DNA of 64,000 nucleotides from Acuticoccus yangtzensis (GTDB taxonomy: Bacteria > Pseudomonadota > Alphaproteobacteria > Rhizobiales > Amorphaceae). Below the pieces are notes generated by a model. That model was not told the origin of the DNA, did no database searches, and saw nothing but the letters and a program-made list of their open reading frames with translations. How positions within the stretch are numbered: position 1 is the first letter of the stretch; each line of letters begins with the position of its first letter. Position numbers and translations under genes: made by a program. Positions 56,944 to 64,000 of this stretch are shown piece after piece. The stretch covers positions 372,001 to 436,000 of the forward strand of contig NZ_MJUX01000001.1 of the NCBI RefSeq assembly GCF_001927245.1, written 5' to 3'.

Positions 56944-58551
56944 ATGCAGAACGCCGACATCATCGCCAGGAAACTCGCCGCCCTCGGCTGCGCCCACGCC
57001 TTCGGCATCCCCGGCGGCGAAACGCTCGCCATCATGGACGCGCTCGACCGCGCCGGCATCGCCTTCACCCTGACCAAACACGAGAACGTCGCCGGCTTCA
57101 TGGCGGAAGGCACGTGGCATGCGACCGGCGCGCCGGGCATCCTCGTCGCCACCATCGGCCCCGGCGTCGCCAACGCGGTCAACGTCATCGCCAACGCGCA
57201 CCAGGACAGGGTGCCGCTGATCGTCCTCACCGGCTGCGTCACCGCGCACGAGGCCGACACCTACACGCACCAGGTTTTCGACCACCGCGCACTTCTCGCC
57301 CCCGTCGTGAAGGGCACCTTCACCGCGGCGCCCGAAAGCCTCGCCCGCGTGGTCGACAAGGCGATCACCCTCGCCCTGACCGGCCAGCCCGGCCCGGTCC
57401 ACATCGACGTTCCGGTCGCCGTCGCCGAGGCCGAGGCACCGGGCGACATCGCCTCGCCCCCCGGCATCGGCTCGCGCTTCCAGCCGGTCGAGGGGCCGGA
57501 GATGGTGCGGGCGCGCAAGTGGATCGCCGAGGCCGAGCGGCCGATCGCCATCGCCGGGGTGGATGCGCTGAACGACGACGCGGCCGCCGAAGTGGCCGCC
57601 TTCGTGAAGGCCATCGGCGCCCCGCTGATCACCACCTACAAGGGCAAGGGGCTGATCGACGAGTCGGCGCCCCAGGCGCTCGGCGGTGCGGGCCTCTCCC
57701 CCAAGGCCGACGCGCTCCTGATGCCGCTGCTGCAGCAGTCCGACTGCATCGTCCTCATCGGCTACGACCCGATCGAGATGCGCGCACCGTGGCGCGAGCC
57801 GTGGGGCGACGATGCGCGGGTGATCGACCTCACCCCGGTGGTGCGCCAGCACGGCATGTACGGTGTCGGGGCAACGCTCTACGGTTCGGTGAAGGCGACG
57901 CTCGCCCTCTTGATGGCCGCCACCCCGACGCATCCGACCTGGCCGGGGGGCGAGCCGCGCGCCGTCCGCGAGGCGCTCGCCGCGGCCTTCGCCCCGGAGG
58001 AGAGCGGATGGGGCCCTGCCGCCGCCTTCCACGCGATGCGCGCGGCGATGCCGGCGAACACCGTCGCGACCGTTGATTCCGGCGCGCACCGGATCCTGTT
58101 CAGCCAGGTCTGGCGCTGCGGCGCGCCGCGCACGCTGCTGCAATCCTCGGCGCTGTGCACCATGGGCTGCGCCGTTCCACTGGCGGCAGGGCACAGTATG
58201 GCGGCGCCGGAGACGCCGGTCCTCGCCGTCGTCGGCGATGCGGGGCTCGAGATGACGCTGGGCGACCTCGCCACCATCCGTGACGCGAAGCTCTCCGTCC
58301 CGATTCTGGTGCTGGTGGACGAGAGTCTGGCGCTGATCGAGATGAAGCAGCGGGCGGGGCAGCGCCCCAATCTCGGCGTCGACTTCGCCGGCACCGACTT
58401 TCCGGCACTCGCCGCCGCCATGGGCGGTCACGGCGTGTGGGTCGACGATACCGAAACGCTCTCGCGCGAGGCAGAGGCCGCTCTGGGACGCGGCACCTTC
58501 ACGCTGCTGTGCGCCCGGATCGGCCGCCGCGCCTATGACGGGCGCATCTGA
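56944..58551 (+). CDS. Thiamine-diphosphate-dependent enzyme (acetolactate-synthase superfamily)
   Basis: ThDP enzyme of 535 residues with the three domains of the family: PYR domain with catalytic Glu47 (LTKHENVAGFMAEG), central domain, and PP domain. The cofactor motif is GDAG at 431-434 followed 24-27 residues later by LVDES, where the metal-binding Asn of ordinary acetolactate synthases is Asp. No FAD/quinone-binding features are seen. Neighbouring class III CoA transferase recalls oxalate (frc-oxc) or sulfoacetaldehyde-type pathways, but diagnostic residues for these are lacking; substrate unknown. Confidence 0.85.
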   Translation: MQNADIIARKLAALGCAHAFGIPGGETLAIMDALDRAGIAFTLTKHENVAGFMAEGTWHATGAPGILVATIGPGVANAVNVIANAHQDRVPLIVLTGCVTAHEADTYTHQVFDHRALLAPVVKGTFTAAPESLARVVDKAITLALTGQPGPVHIDVPVAVAEAEAPGDIASPPGIGSRFQPVEGPEMVRARKWIAEAERPIAIAGVDALNDDAAAEVAAFVKAIGAPLITTYKGKGLIDESAPQALGGAGLSPKADALLMPLLQQSDCIVLIGYDPIEMRAPWREPWGDDARVIDLTPVVRQHGMYGVGATLYGSVKATLALLMAATPTHPTWPGGEPRAVREALAAAFAPEESGWGPAAAFHAMRAAMPANTVATVDSGAHRILFSQVWRCGAPRTLLQSSALCTMGCAVPLAAGHSMAAPETPVLAVVGDAGLEMTLGDLATIRDAKLSVPILVLVDESLALIEMKQRAGQRPNLGVDFAGTDFPALAAAMGGHGVWVDDTETLSREAEAALGRGTFTLLCARIGRRAYDGRI

Positions 58552-58647
58552 AGCGGCAATCGCACCGACGAAGCGCGGCGGGGTCCGCCGCGCCGCCGCA
58601 CGCCCCGCCTGCAAAGGCGCATCGGCCCGGCCGGTGAAGGCCCGCCG

Positions 58648-59910
58648 CTACACCCGCCGCAGCGTGAGATATCGCGGCGTGCGGCCTTCGCGGTAGGCCT
58701 TCGCCTCGTAGCGCGTCCCCGGCCAGCCCTCCCAGGGCGCCGCGTCGTCCGCCTCCAGCAGGAACGCCGCGTGGTTGGCCACGTGGGCGCGCGTCCACTC
58801 CACATAATGCGCGATGTCGGATGCGAAACGCACCACACCGCCCGGCACGGTCACCCGCGCGAGGCGGTCCAGACCGTCCTCGGAGATGAACCGCCGCTTC
58901 CAGTGGCGCTGCTTGTGCCAGGGGTCGGGATAGAGCACATCGGTGCGCTCCAGCGCGGCATCCGGCAGCCAGTCCAGCACCCGCCGGGCATCGCCCATAT
59001 AAAGCCGCACATTGTCGAGCCCCTCCGCCTCGACGGCGGCGGCGGTGCGCATCATCCCCGTCTCGAACGGCTCCACGCCGATGAGCCCCGCCCCCGGCGC
59101 GGTGCGCGCATGGTGGAGCAGATGCTCACCGCCGCCGAACCCGACCTCCAGCCGCAAGGGCCGCCCGCCGAACAGCGTCGCCGGATCCGCCGGTGCCTCG
59201 AGGTCCAGCGCCAGCCGGTCATAGGCCGGGCTCACCTTGTGGCGATGCACCCGGCGGCGGCCGTAGAGCCCGTCCACCGGCGTCTTCTGCGCCCGCCCCA
59301 GCAGCGGCTTCTCGAAATGGATGCGCTCGAACGCCGACATGCCGCTGCGCCGCGCCTCGCGGAACCCCAGCGAAACGTAGAACTCGCGGTTCCGGGGGAC
59401 GCGGGCGGTGGTGTAGAGCGTCAGCATCGCCGCCCCGGCGCGCCGCGCCTCGCGCTCCATCCGGCGCATCAGCGCACGGCCGACGCCGCAGCCGGCCGCG
59501 TCCGGCGCCACCGCGACGACCTCGATGTCGATCGCAGCGTCCGGCCCCGTCTGCGGCTCCTCGGCCGCGTGGGCGACCAGCACACCGCATTGCCGCCCGT
59601 CCATCTCCGCCACCAGCACGGTGCGGTGGGCGATGGCATCGGCGACATCCAACGACAACGGCTCCGGCGGACGCCCGATGATCGCCTCACGCCCCTCGAA
59701 GGCGGCGGCGATGATCGCCTTCAACACCGGCGCATCATCGGCCGCGGCGGGGCGGATGAGAATGTCGGGCGCACGCGCGGCGGCACCCTTGTCGACCCGC
59801 GCGCCACCACGCGCCGGGCCGCCGCGGGCCGCCGATGCGGGAACGCCCGCGGACTCCTCCGCGGGCGCAAATGGGGTGCCCGCGGCCTTCACCGCGGGCT
59901 CGTCTGTCAT
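58648..59910 (-). CDS. trmB: GNAT acetyltransferase fused to tRNA (guanine-N7)-methyltransferase (TrmB)
   Basis: Two-domain protein of 420 residues; ordinary TrmB has about 210-240. After an Ala-rich, disordered 45-residue start, residues 50-200 form a GNAT fold (acetyl-CoA loop VVAVAPDAAGCGVGRALM at 131-148, then TTARVPRNREFYVSLGF). Residues 225-420 are TrmB: SAM motif LEVGFGGGEHL near 254, catalytic/tRNA region YPDPWHKQRHWKRR at 327-340, and the terminal PGTRYEAKAYREGR. It makes m7G46 in tRNA; the acetyltransferase substrate is unknown. No frameshift or stop separates the parts. ATG 59910 lies 22 nt past metK's stop; GTG 59919 is an alternative. Confidence 0.9.
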   Translation of the reverse strand: MTDEPAVKAAGTPFAPAEESAGVPASAARGGPARGGARVDKGAAARAPDILIRPAAADDAPVLKAIIAAAFEGREAIIGRPPEPLSLDVADAIAHRTVLVAEMDGRQCGVLVAHAAEEPQTGPDAAIDIEVVAVAPDAAGCGVGRALMRRMEREARRAGAAMLTLYTTARVPRNREFYVSLGFREARRSGMSAFERIHFEKPLLGRAQKTPVDGLYGRRRVHRHKVSPAYDRLALDLEAPADPATLFGGRPLRLEVGFGGGEHLLHHARTAPGAGLIGVEPFETGMMRTAAAVEAEGLDNVRLYMGDARRVLDWLPDAALERTDVLYPDPWHKQRHWKRRFISEDGLDRLARVTVPGGVVRFASDIAHYVEWTRAHVANHAAFLLEADDAAPWEGWPGTRYEAKAYREGRTPRYLTLRRV

Positions 59911-59932
59911 CCGGCTCACGTCGGACCCAGCG

Positions 59933-61108
59933 TCAGGCGTTGCTCTTGAGAGCCTCGACAAGATCGGTCTTTTCCCAGGAGAAGCCGCCATCGGCCTCCG
60001 GCTCACGGCCGAAGTGGCCATAGGCGGCGGAACGCTCGTAGATCGGGCGGTTGAGCTGCAGGGCTGTGCGGATGCCGCGCGGCGACAGGTCCATCGACTT
60101 CGCGATCGCCTGCTCGATCCCCTCGTCCGTCATGCCGTTCTTCAGGGTGCCGTGCGTGTCGACGTAGATCGACAGAGGCTGCGACACGCCGATGGCATAG
60201 GCGAGCTGGATCGTGCACTTCTCGGCCATGTCCGCGGCGACGACGTTCTTGGCGAGATAGCGCGCGGCGTAGGCGGCCGAACGGTCCACCTTCGTCGGAT
60301 CCTTGCCGGAGAAGGCGCCGCCGCCGTGCGGGGCCGCACCGCCATAGGTGTCGACGATGATCTTGCGCCCCGTCAGGCCGCAGTCGCCGTCCGGCCCGCC
60401 GATGACGAACTTGCCCGTCGGGTTGACGTACCAGACCGTCTCGTCGGACAGCCACTCGGCCGGCATCACCTGGCGGATGTAGGGCTCCACCAGCGCCCGC
60501 ACGTCCTCGGACGTCATCGACTCGTCCATGTGCTGCGTCGACAGCACGATGGAGGTGCACGCGACCGGCTGGCCGTTCTGGTAACGCAGGGTCACCTGGC
60601 TCTTGGCGTCGGGGCCGAGCTGGGCCGCTTCACCGCTGTGGCGCACCTTGGCGAGCAGCTTCAGGATCTCGTGCGAATAGTGGATCGGCGCCGGCATCAG
60701 GACAGGCGTCTCGTTGCAGGCATAACCGAACATGATGCCCTGGTCGCCCGCGCCTTCGTCCTTGTTGCCCGCCGCGTCGACGCCCTGGGCGATGTGCGCG
60801 GACTGGGCGTGCAGGTGAACCGCGACGTCCGCGGTCTCCCAGTGGAAACCATCCTGCTCGTAGCCGATGGCCTTGATCGCCTTGCGGGCGACCTCTTCGA
60901 TCTTCGCCGGGGTGATCGAGTCGGGGCCGCGGGTTTCGCCGGCGATCACGACACGGTTGGTGGTCGCCAGGGTTTCGCAGGCGACGCGCGCCTCGGGCAT
61001 CTCGCCGAGGAAGAGGTCGACGACCGCATCGGAAATGCGATCACACACCTTGTCGGGGTGCCCTTCAGAGACGGACTCACTGGAGAACAGGTAGGATTGC
61101 CGCGCCAA
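59933..61108 (-). CDS. metK: S-adenosylmethionine synthetase
   Basis: Makes AdoMet from methionine and ATP. It has 391 residues from TTG 61108, whose product start (f)[20 protein letters not shown] matches the rhizobial family exactly; GGAAAG lies 8 nt upstream. Signatures [12 protein letters not shown] and [19 protein letters not shown] are intact. The frame stays open to an ATG at 61162 and TTG 61171, but those 18-21 residues are not conserved. Upstream lies a 241-bp leader with repeated TCAAA-N2-TTTGA elements. Confidence 0.96.
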   Translation of the reverse strand: MARQSYLFSSESVSEGHPDKVCDRISDAVVDLFLGEMPEARVACETLATTNRVVIAGETRGPDSITPAKIEEVARKAIKAIGYEQDGFHWETADVAVHLHAQSAHIAQGVDAAGNKDEGAGDQGIMFGYACNETPVLMPAPIHYSHEILKLLAKVRHSGEAAQLGPDAKSQVTLRYQNGQPVACTSIVLSTQHMDESMTSEDVRALVEPYIRQVMPAEWLSDETVWYVNPTGKFVIGGPDGDCGLTGRKIIVDTYGGAAPHGGGAFSGKDPTKVDRSAAYAARYLAKNVVAADMAEKCTIQLAYAIGVSQPLSIYVDTHGTLKNGMTDEGIEQAIAKSMDLSPRGIRTALQLNRPIYERSAAYGHFGREPEADGGFSWEKTDLVEALKSNA

Positions 61109-61110
61109 TG

Positions 61111-61332
61111 TCAAAACTTTCCGGGTTTTGGGCTCCGCCGCCCTGGGGAAGGGATGGTTCATGCCGAACAAGGCACAACCGCGCCAATTCCGCGAAAGGG
61201 GTCCTCGCGGACGGCGCTCTCATCAACCAGATCCCCTATCCGGCGTCAACATTGTGACGGGTTTTCAAAACTTTGAGCACGAATGGCAAGCGACACTTCC
61301 GAGCATCGCCTGTATGGCGCTCAAACCTTTGA
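61111..61332 (-). promoter_or_regulatory. Repeated TCAAA-N2-TTTGA elements in the metK leader
   Basis: Two perfect 12-bp palindromes lie at 61265-61276 (TCAAA-AC-TTTGA) and 61321-61332 (TCAAA-CC-TTTGA), centres 56 bp apart. A third copy missing the last two bases (TCAAAACTTT then CC) lies at 61111-61122, overlapping the metK ribosome-binding region. The XRE-family gene next to it starts at 61793, and such regulators bind short palindromes, so these may be its operators at metK. No known SAM riboswitch could be recognised here. Confidence 0.45.
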
Positions 61333-61349
61333 AATCAAGACGCCTTAAT

Positions 61350-61793
61350 TCATGGCCGCTGCCCATCGGCGAGCGTCTCCACGAGGTCGATGATCCGGCG
61401 GCGGATGCGGGCATCGGCGATGCGGCTGAAGGCGCGGGCCAGGGCATGCGCTTCGCCCGAGGGGACATGCGGCAGGTCGAACGCCGGGCTGTGATCCTCG
61501 GCGAAGCCGTAGTCCATGTTTCGCTCGGACTCCGGGTGGGACTCCTTCGCGTCCTCGAAGAAATAGGCCACGGGGACCGCCAAGATACGCGCAATTTCCT
61601 GCAACCGGCTCGCGCCGATGCGGTTTGCACCCTTCTCGTACTTCTGCACTTGCTGGAATGTGACTCCGAGCTGATCACCCAGCTTCTCTTGAGTCATGCC
61701 GACCATGGTTCGGCGCAGTTTCAGTCGACTACCGACATGAATATCAATCGGATTCGGCTGTTTTCGCGGCGCCATGACCTCAACCTGTTTCAT
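61350..61793 (-). CDS. XRE-family helix-turn-helix transcriptional regulator
   Basis: DNA-binding protein of 147 residues with a Cro/C1-type HTH at about 20-78 (LKLRRTMVGMTQEKLGDQLG, then the FQQVQKYEKGANRIGASRL segment) and a C-terminal helical region (RIADARIRRRIIDLVETLAD) likely for dimerisation. It closely resembles the small regulators next to metK in rhizobia. ATG 61793 has GAGG 6 nt upstream; ATG 61775 (MAPRKQPNPIDIHVGS) is an alternative. It is read in the same direction as lnt and metK. Confidence 0.92.
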   Translation of the reverse strand: MKQVEVMAPRKQPNPIDIHVGSRLKLRRTMVGMTQEKLGDQLGVTFQQVQKYEKGANRIGASRLQEIARILAVPVAYFFEDAKESHPESERNMDYGFAEDHSPAFDLPHVPSGEAHALARAFSRIADARIRRRIIDLVETLADGQRP

Positions 61794-61951
61794 ATTACGC
61801 CTCTGTCGCAATGCTATTTATCAGCGATGGCGCTCGACGATGCCGATGCTCCAGCGGTGTTGCAGGAGCCGGACAACCTCTACCCTACCTAGTTGCGCTG
61901 CCTCAAGTTAAAAGTGTTATTCGTGAATTGCGTGAGGGTCAGATTGACCGC

Positions 61952-63541
61952 TCACTTAGGTGCACGAAACAAACCACTTCTTGCAGAGACGGCGCCAAAC
62001 ACAACCCATGCGAGCAATAAGGCCATGGAACACGTAAACAGAGCATGACCAAATTGCGCGAAAAAGGTCGCGACTGGCTCATGTAATATCCCGTCGCGAA
62101 AATCCATACTATTTAAAGAAATTTCATAATTGAACCGTCCGTAGGGGTCGACAATGCCGGAAATCCCCGTATTTGCAACACGAACGGTCGAAAGCCCCTC
62201 CTCGATCGAGCGCAGCACGACGTGCCGCAGATGCTGGTAGGGCCCCGGCGTGTCCCCGAACCAGGCATCGTTCGTCACATTCAGGACCCATTTCGCGCCA
62301 GGATTGCGCCGTCCCTGGTAGAAAATCGCCTCGTAGCAAATGAGCGGCCTAGCCGCCGGCAAACCCGGCAGATTCAGCACGTCGCGAACACGTCCCGCCG
62401 AAAATTGATTCTCCCCTGCCGCGAGAGCACCCAGCCCTATACGTGAAAGGACAGCGCTAAACGGGACATATTCGCCAAACGGGACGAGGTGCGCTTTGTC
62501 ATACTGTTCTACAATAGAGCCAGCGTCATCAATGACAAGAATGCTGTTTGTGGCCCTCTGGCCCTCCGCCGTCTGTTCCAGCGTGATCGCGCCCGCCACC
62601 AGGGTCCGCCCCGGCCCCAGCGCCCGCGCGATGTCGTATTGGGCAGCGCTCGGTGTGCGGTACACGAAAGGCATCGCCGTCTCGGGCCAGATGACGAGAT
62701 CCGGCCGCGTGCCGTCCTCGCCCGGCGCTTCGGTCAGGCCGAGCAAGGTCGCCCAGATGCGCGCGCGCGCCTCCGGCTCCCACTTCTCCCGCTGCGGGAT
62801 GGACGGTTGCACCAACCGCAGGCGCCCCCCCTCCATCGGCACCGCCTCATCGGTCAGGCGCGCGGCGCCGTAGACCCAAACCCCCGCCGTCAGCACCAGG
62901 ATGAGCCCGGCCGATACAACCCGCCGCGCGAGAAGGAGCGCCGGGACCGTCCCCAGCATCACCGCCAGCGGCGCGAGCCCCGCCACCCCCGCCACCGCGA
63001 CCCCCTGGGCGAGCGGCAACGAGGACGAGAGCTGCACCGCAGGTACGTTCCAGGGAAATCCGGTGAAGAGGATGCCGCGCAGCCACTCGGTGAGGGCGAG
63101 CGTGCCGGCGAGGCTCACGGTGCGCGAGGTGAATCCGGGCGGCGCCAGACCCGCCAGCGCCACCGCGAGCGCATGGAACGGAGCCAGCAGCAGCGGCAGA
63201 CCCACCACCGCCAGCGGCAGCAGCACCGCATAACGGTCCGCATCGACGAGGAACGCCGCGCCGATCCACCACAACCCGGCCAGGTGATAGCCGAAGCCGA
63301 ACGCCGCGCCGAGCAACGCCCGGCGGCGCAAGCGCGCCCCCACGGCCGCGCCGTCGTCGACGACAGCCCCCAGCGCCGCGAGCACCGAATAGGCCGCGAT
63401 CGCCGGTAAGACGTCGAACGGCGGAAGCGTCAGAGAAAGAGCGGCGCCGGCGAGTGCGGCGGCGGTGAGGCGGGGGAAAGGCCGGCGGAGCGGGCGCGCC
63501 ACCCTCTCCCGCCAGCCGGCTTCGGTGTCACGCATGGCCAT
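61952..63541 (-). CDS. lnt: Apolipoprotein N-acyltransferase
   Basis: Inner-membrane enzyme adding the third acyl chain to lipoproteins. It has 529 residues: several membrane helices in the first 210 residues, then a nitrilase domain with catalytic Glu (VIWPETAMPFVYR), Lys (YDKAHLVPFGEYVPF) and Cys (RPLICYEAIFYQGR), and a last membrane helix (ALFTCSMALLLAWVVFGAVS). The final third (61952 to about 62500) is clearly richer in A+T than the rest, an oddity within one gene. ATG 63541 or 63535. Confidence 0.95.
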   Translation of the reverse strand: MAMRDTEAGWRERVARPLRRPFPRLTAAALAGAALSLTLPPFDVLPAIAAYSVLAALGAVVDDGAAVGARLRRRALLGAAFGFGYHLAGLWWIGAAFLVDADRYAVLLPLAVVGLPLLLAPFHALAVALAGLAPPGFTSRTVSLAGTLALTEWLRGILFTGFPWNVPAVQLSSSLPLAQGVAVAGVAGLAPLAVMLGTVPALLLARRVVSAGLILVLTAGVWVYGAARLTDEAVPMEGGRLRLVQPSIPQREKWEPEARARIWATLLGLTEAPGEDGTRPDLVIWPETAMPFVYRTPSAAQYDIARALGPGRTLVAGAITLEQTAEGQRATNSILVIDDAGSIVEQYDKAHLVPFGEYVPFSAVLSRIGLGALAAGENQFSAGRVRDVLNLPGLPAARPLICYEAIFYQGRRNPGAKWVLNVTNDAWFGDTPGPYQHLRHVVLRSIEEGLSTVRVANTGISGIVDPYGRFNYEISLNSMDFRDGILHEPVATFFAQFGHALFTCSMALLLAWVVFGAVSARSGLFRAPK

Positions 63542-63586
63542 CGTCTGTCATGGAAAATCTGCCGGGTCCTCGGGGGCCCGCTCGCG

Positions 63587-63612
63587 AAAAAGGGGCAGCC
63601 GCGCCGCCCCTT
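63587..63612 (-). terminator. Rho-independent terminator after the CorC/HlyC gene
   Basis: On the minus strand AAGGGGC pairs with GCCCCTT around a 9-nt GC loop and is followed by TTTC, 8 nt past the stop codon. It separates this gene from lnt. Confidence 0.7.
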
Positions 63613-63619
63613 CCGCTGA

Positions 63620-64000
63620 TCATCGCGCGGTCTGCGCGTCCTCTCCATCGTCCGCGTCGTGCGCCGAATGGATGGTGACCTTGACGCGCACGATGCGCCT
63701 CATGTCCGCCTCAAGAACCTCGAACTCGACGCCCGGAAGCTGGTCGGAGGTGACGATCTCGCCGCGCACCGGCACCCGGCCCAGAAGCGCGAAGACCACG
63801 CCGCCGAGGGTGTCGACGTCCTCGAAGAGGTCCGTGTCGGGGAAGCGAACCCCCGCCTCCTCCTGGAAATCGTCGACGTCCACCCGCGCATCGGCGATCC
63901 ACGCCCCGTCGTCGGTGCGGGTCATCGTCGGCTCGTCCGGCCAGTCGTACTCGTCCTCGATGTCGCCGACGACGGTCTCGATCAGGTCCTCCAGCGACAC
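63620..64000 (-). CDS. CorC/HlyC-family (CBS-domain) protein, partial (N-terminus outside window)
   Basis: The C-terminal 126 residues of a hemolysin-like/CorC protein: the end of the second CBS domain (SLEDLIETVVGDIEDEYD) and the transporter-associated domain (WIADARVDVDDFQEEAG, then a GVVFALLGRVPVRGEIV segment). The family takes part in cobalt/magnesium efflux or, as YbeX, in ribosome or RNA metabolism. The acidic tail (DADDGEDAQTAR) is short. Its place beside lnt fits the ybeY-corC-lnt-metK order of rhizobia. Confidence 0.92.
   Translation of the reverse strand: MSLEDLIETVVGDIEDEYDWPDEPTMTRTDDGAWIADARVDVDDFQEEAGVRFPDTDLFEDVDTLGGVVFALLGRVPVRGEIVTSDQLPGVEFEVLEADMRRIVRVKVTIHSAHDADDGEDAQTAR

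Noticed and set aside
55612-58614. 1000-residue minus-strand frame across the CoA transferase and ThDP enzyme
   Set aside because: Shadow frame with Gly/Arg/Val bias; both plus-strand products show intact family motifs.
61109-61349. SAM riboswitch in the metK leader
   Set aside because: I could not match the region to the SAM-I, SAM-II or SAM/SAH consensus; the repeated palindromes are better read as protein sites.

Overview
The window is a GC-rich bacterial chromosome segment (about two thirds G+C by eye) that reads as an alphaproteobacterium, most likely of the Hyphomicrobiales (Rhizobiales). The reasons are a split glycine decarboxylase (gcvPA) behind gcvT-gcvH, LpxI rather than LpxH, the order rimP-nusA-ylxR-infB-rbfA-truB-rpsO-pnp, the order tsf-pyrH-frr-uppS-cdsA-dxr-rseP-bamA-lpxD-fabZ-lpxA-lpxI-lpxB, and the order corC-lnt-XRE regulator-metK-trmB. 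I found no tRNA, rRNA, CRISPR array, insertion sequence or prophage gene. Most genes lie on the minus strand.

Layout. 1-3.7 kb: glycine cleavage operon read leftwards (gcvT, gcvH, a NUDIX protein, an NTF2-like protein, gcvPA running off the edge), led by a tandem glycine riboswitch with a readable promoter. 3.7-8.6 kb: accessory metabolism (nitronate monooxygenase, MaoC hydratase, CoA transferase, FAD-linked 2-hydroxyacid dehydrogenase). 8.7-11.9 kb: an accessory cluster of a SHOCT protein, a highly repetitive small protein and a SET-domain-like protein; this is the strongest candidate for something undescribed. 12-24.2 kb: the translation/RNA operon. 24.3-28.6 kb: rppH, a membrane-anchored glutathione peroxidase, a PNPOx-like protein, an SDR and citrate synthase. 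28.9-33 kb: divergent gltX and comEC. 33.3-47.2 kb: the cell-envelope and translation cluster from lpxB back to tsf. 47.5-50.2 kb: carbonic anhydrase and an M3 oligopeptidase. 50.4-54.1 kb: a coxMSL-ordered molybdenum hydroxylase. 54.4-58.6 kb: ribA, then a CoA transferase/ThDP enzyme pair. 58.6-64 kb: a GNAT-TrmB fusion, metK, an XRE regulator, lnt and the end of a CorC/HlyC-type protein.

How genes work together. The glycine cleavage genes form one glycine-induced unit. rimP to pnp couples ribosome maturation, transcription elongation, initiation, tRNA modification and RNA decay. tsf, pyrH and frr feed translation and nucleotide supply, while uppS, cdsA, dxr, rseP, bamA and lpxD-fabZ-lpxA-lpxI-lpxB build the undecaprenyl carrier, phospholipid, isoprenoid, outer-membrane protein and lipid A pathways. 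The cox-like M, S and L subunits form one Mo/FeS/FAD enzyme. Two conserved syntenies appear altered: rpsB is not upstream of tsf, and trmB and rimP, usually near neighbours in this order, are 34 kb apart.

Non-coding structure includes exact tandem repeats at the 3' end of pnp (34 bp unit) and between lpxA and lpxI (33 bp unit), a 28-bp-arm inverted repeat between comEC and lpxB, paired CRP-like palindromes before the repetitive gene, and a repeated TCAAA-N2-TTTGA element in the metK leader next to the XRE regulator. Start codons were chosen by reading ribosome-binding sites and known family N-termini; several remain uncertain and are flagged.
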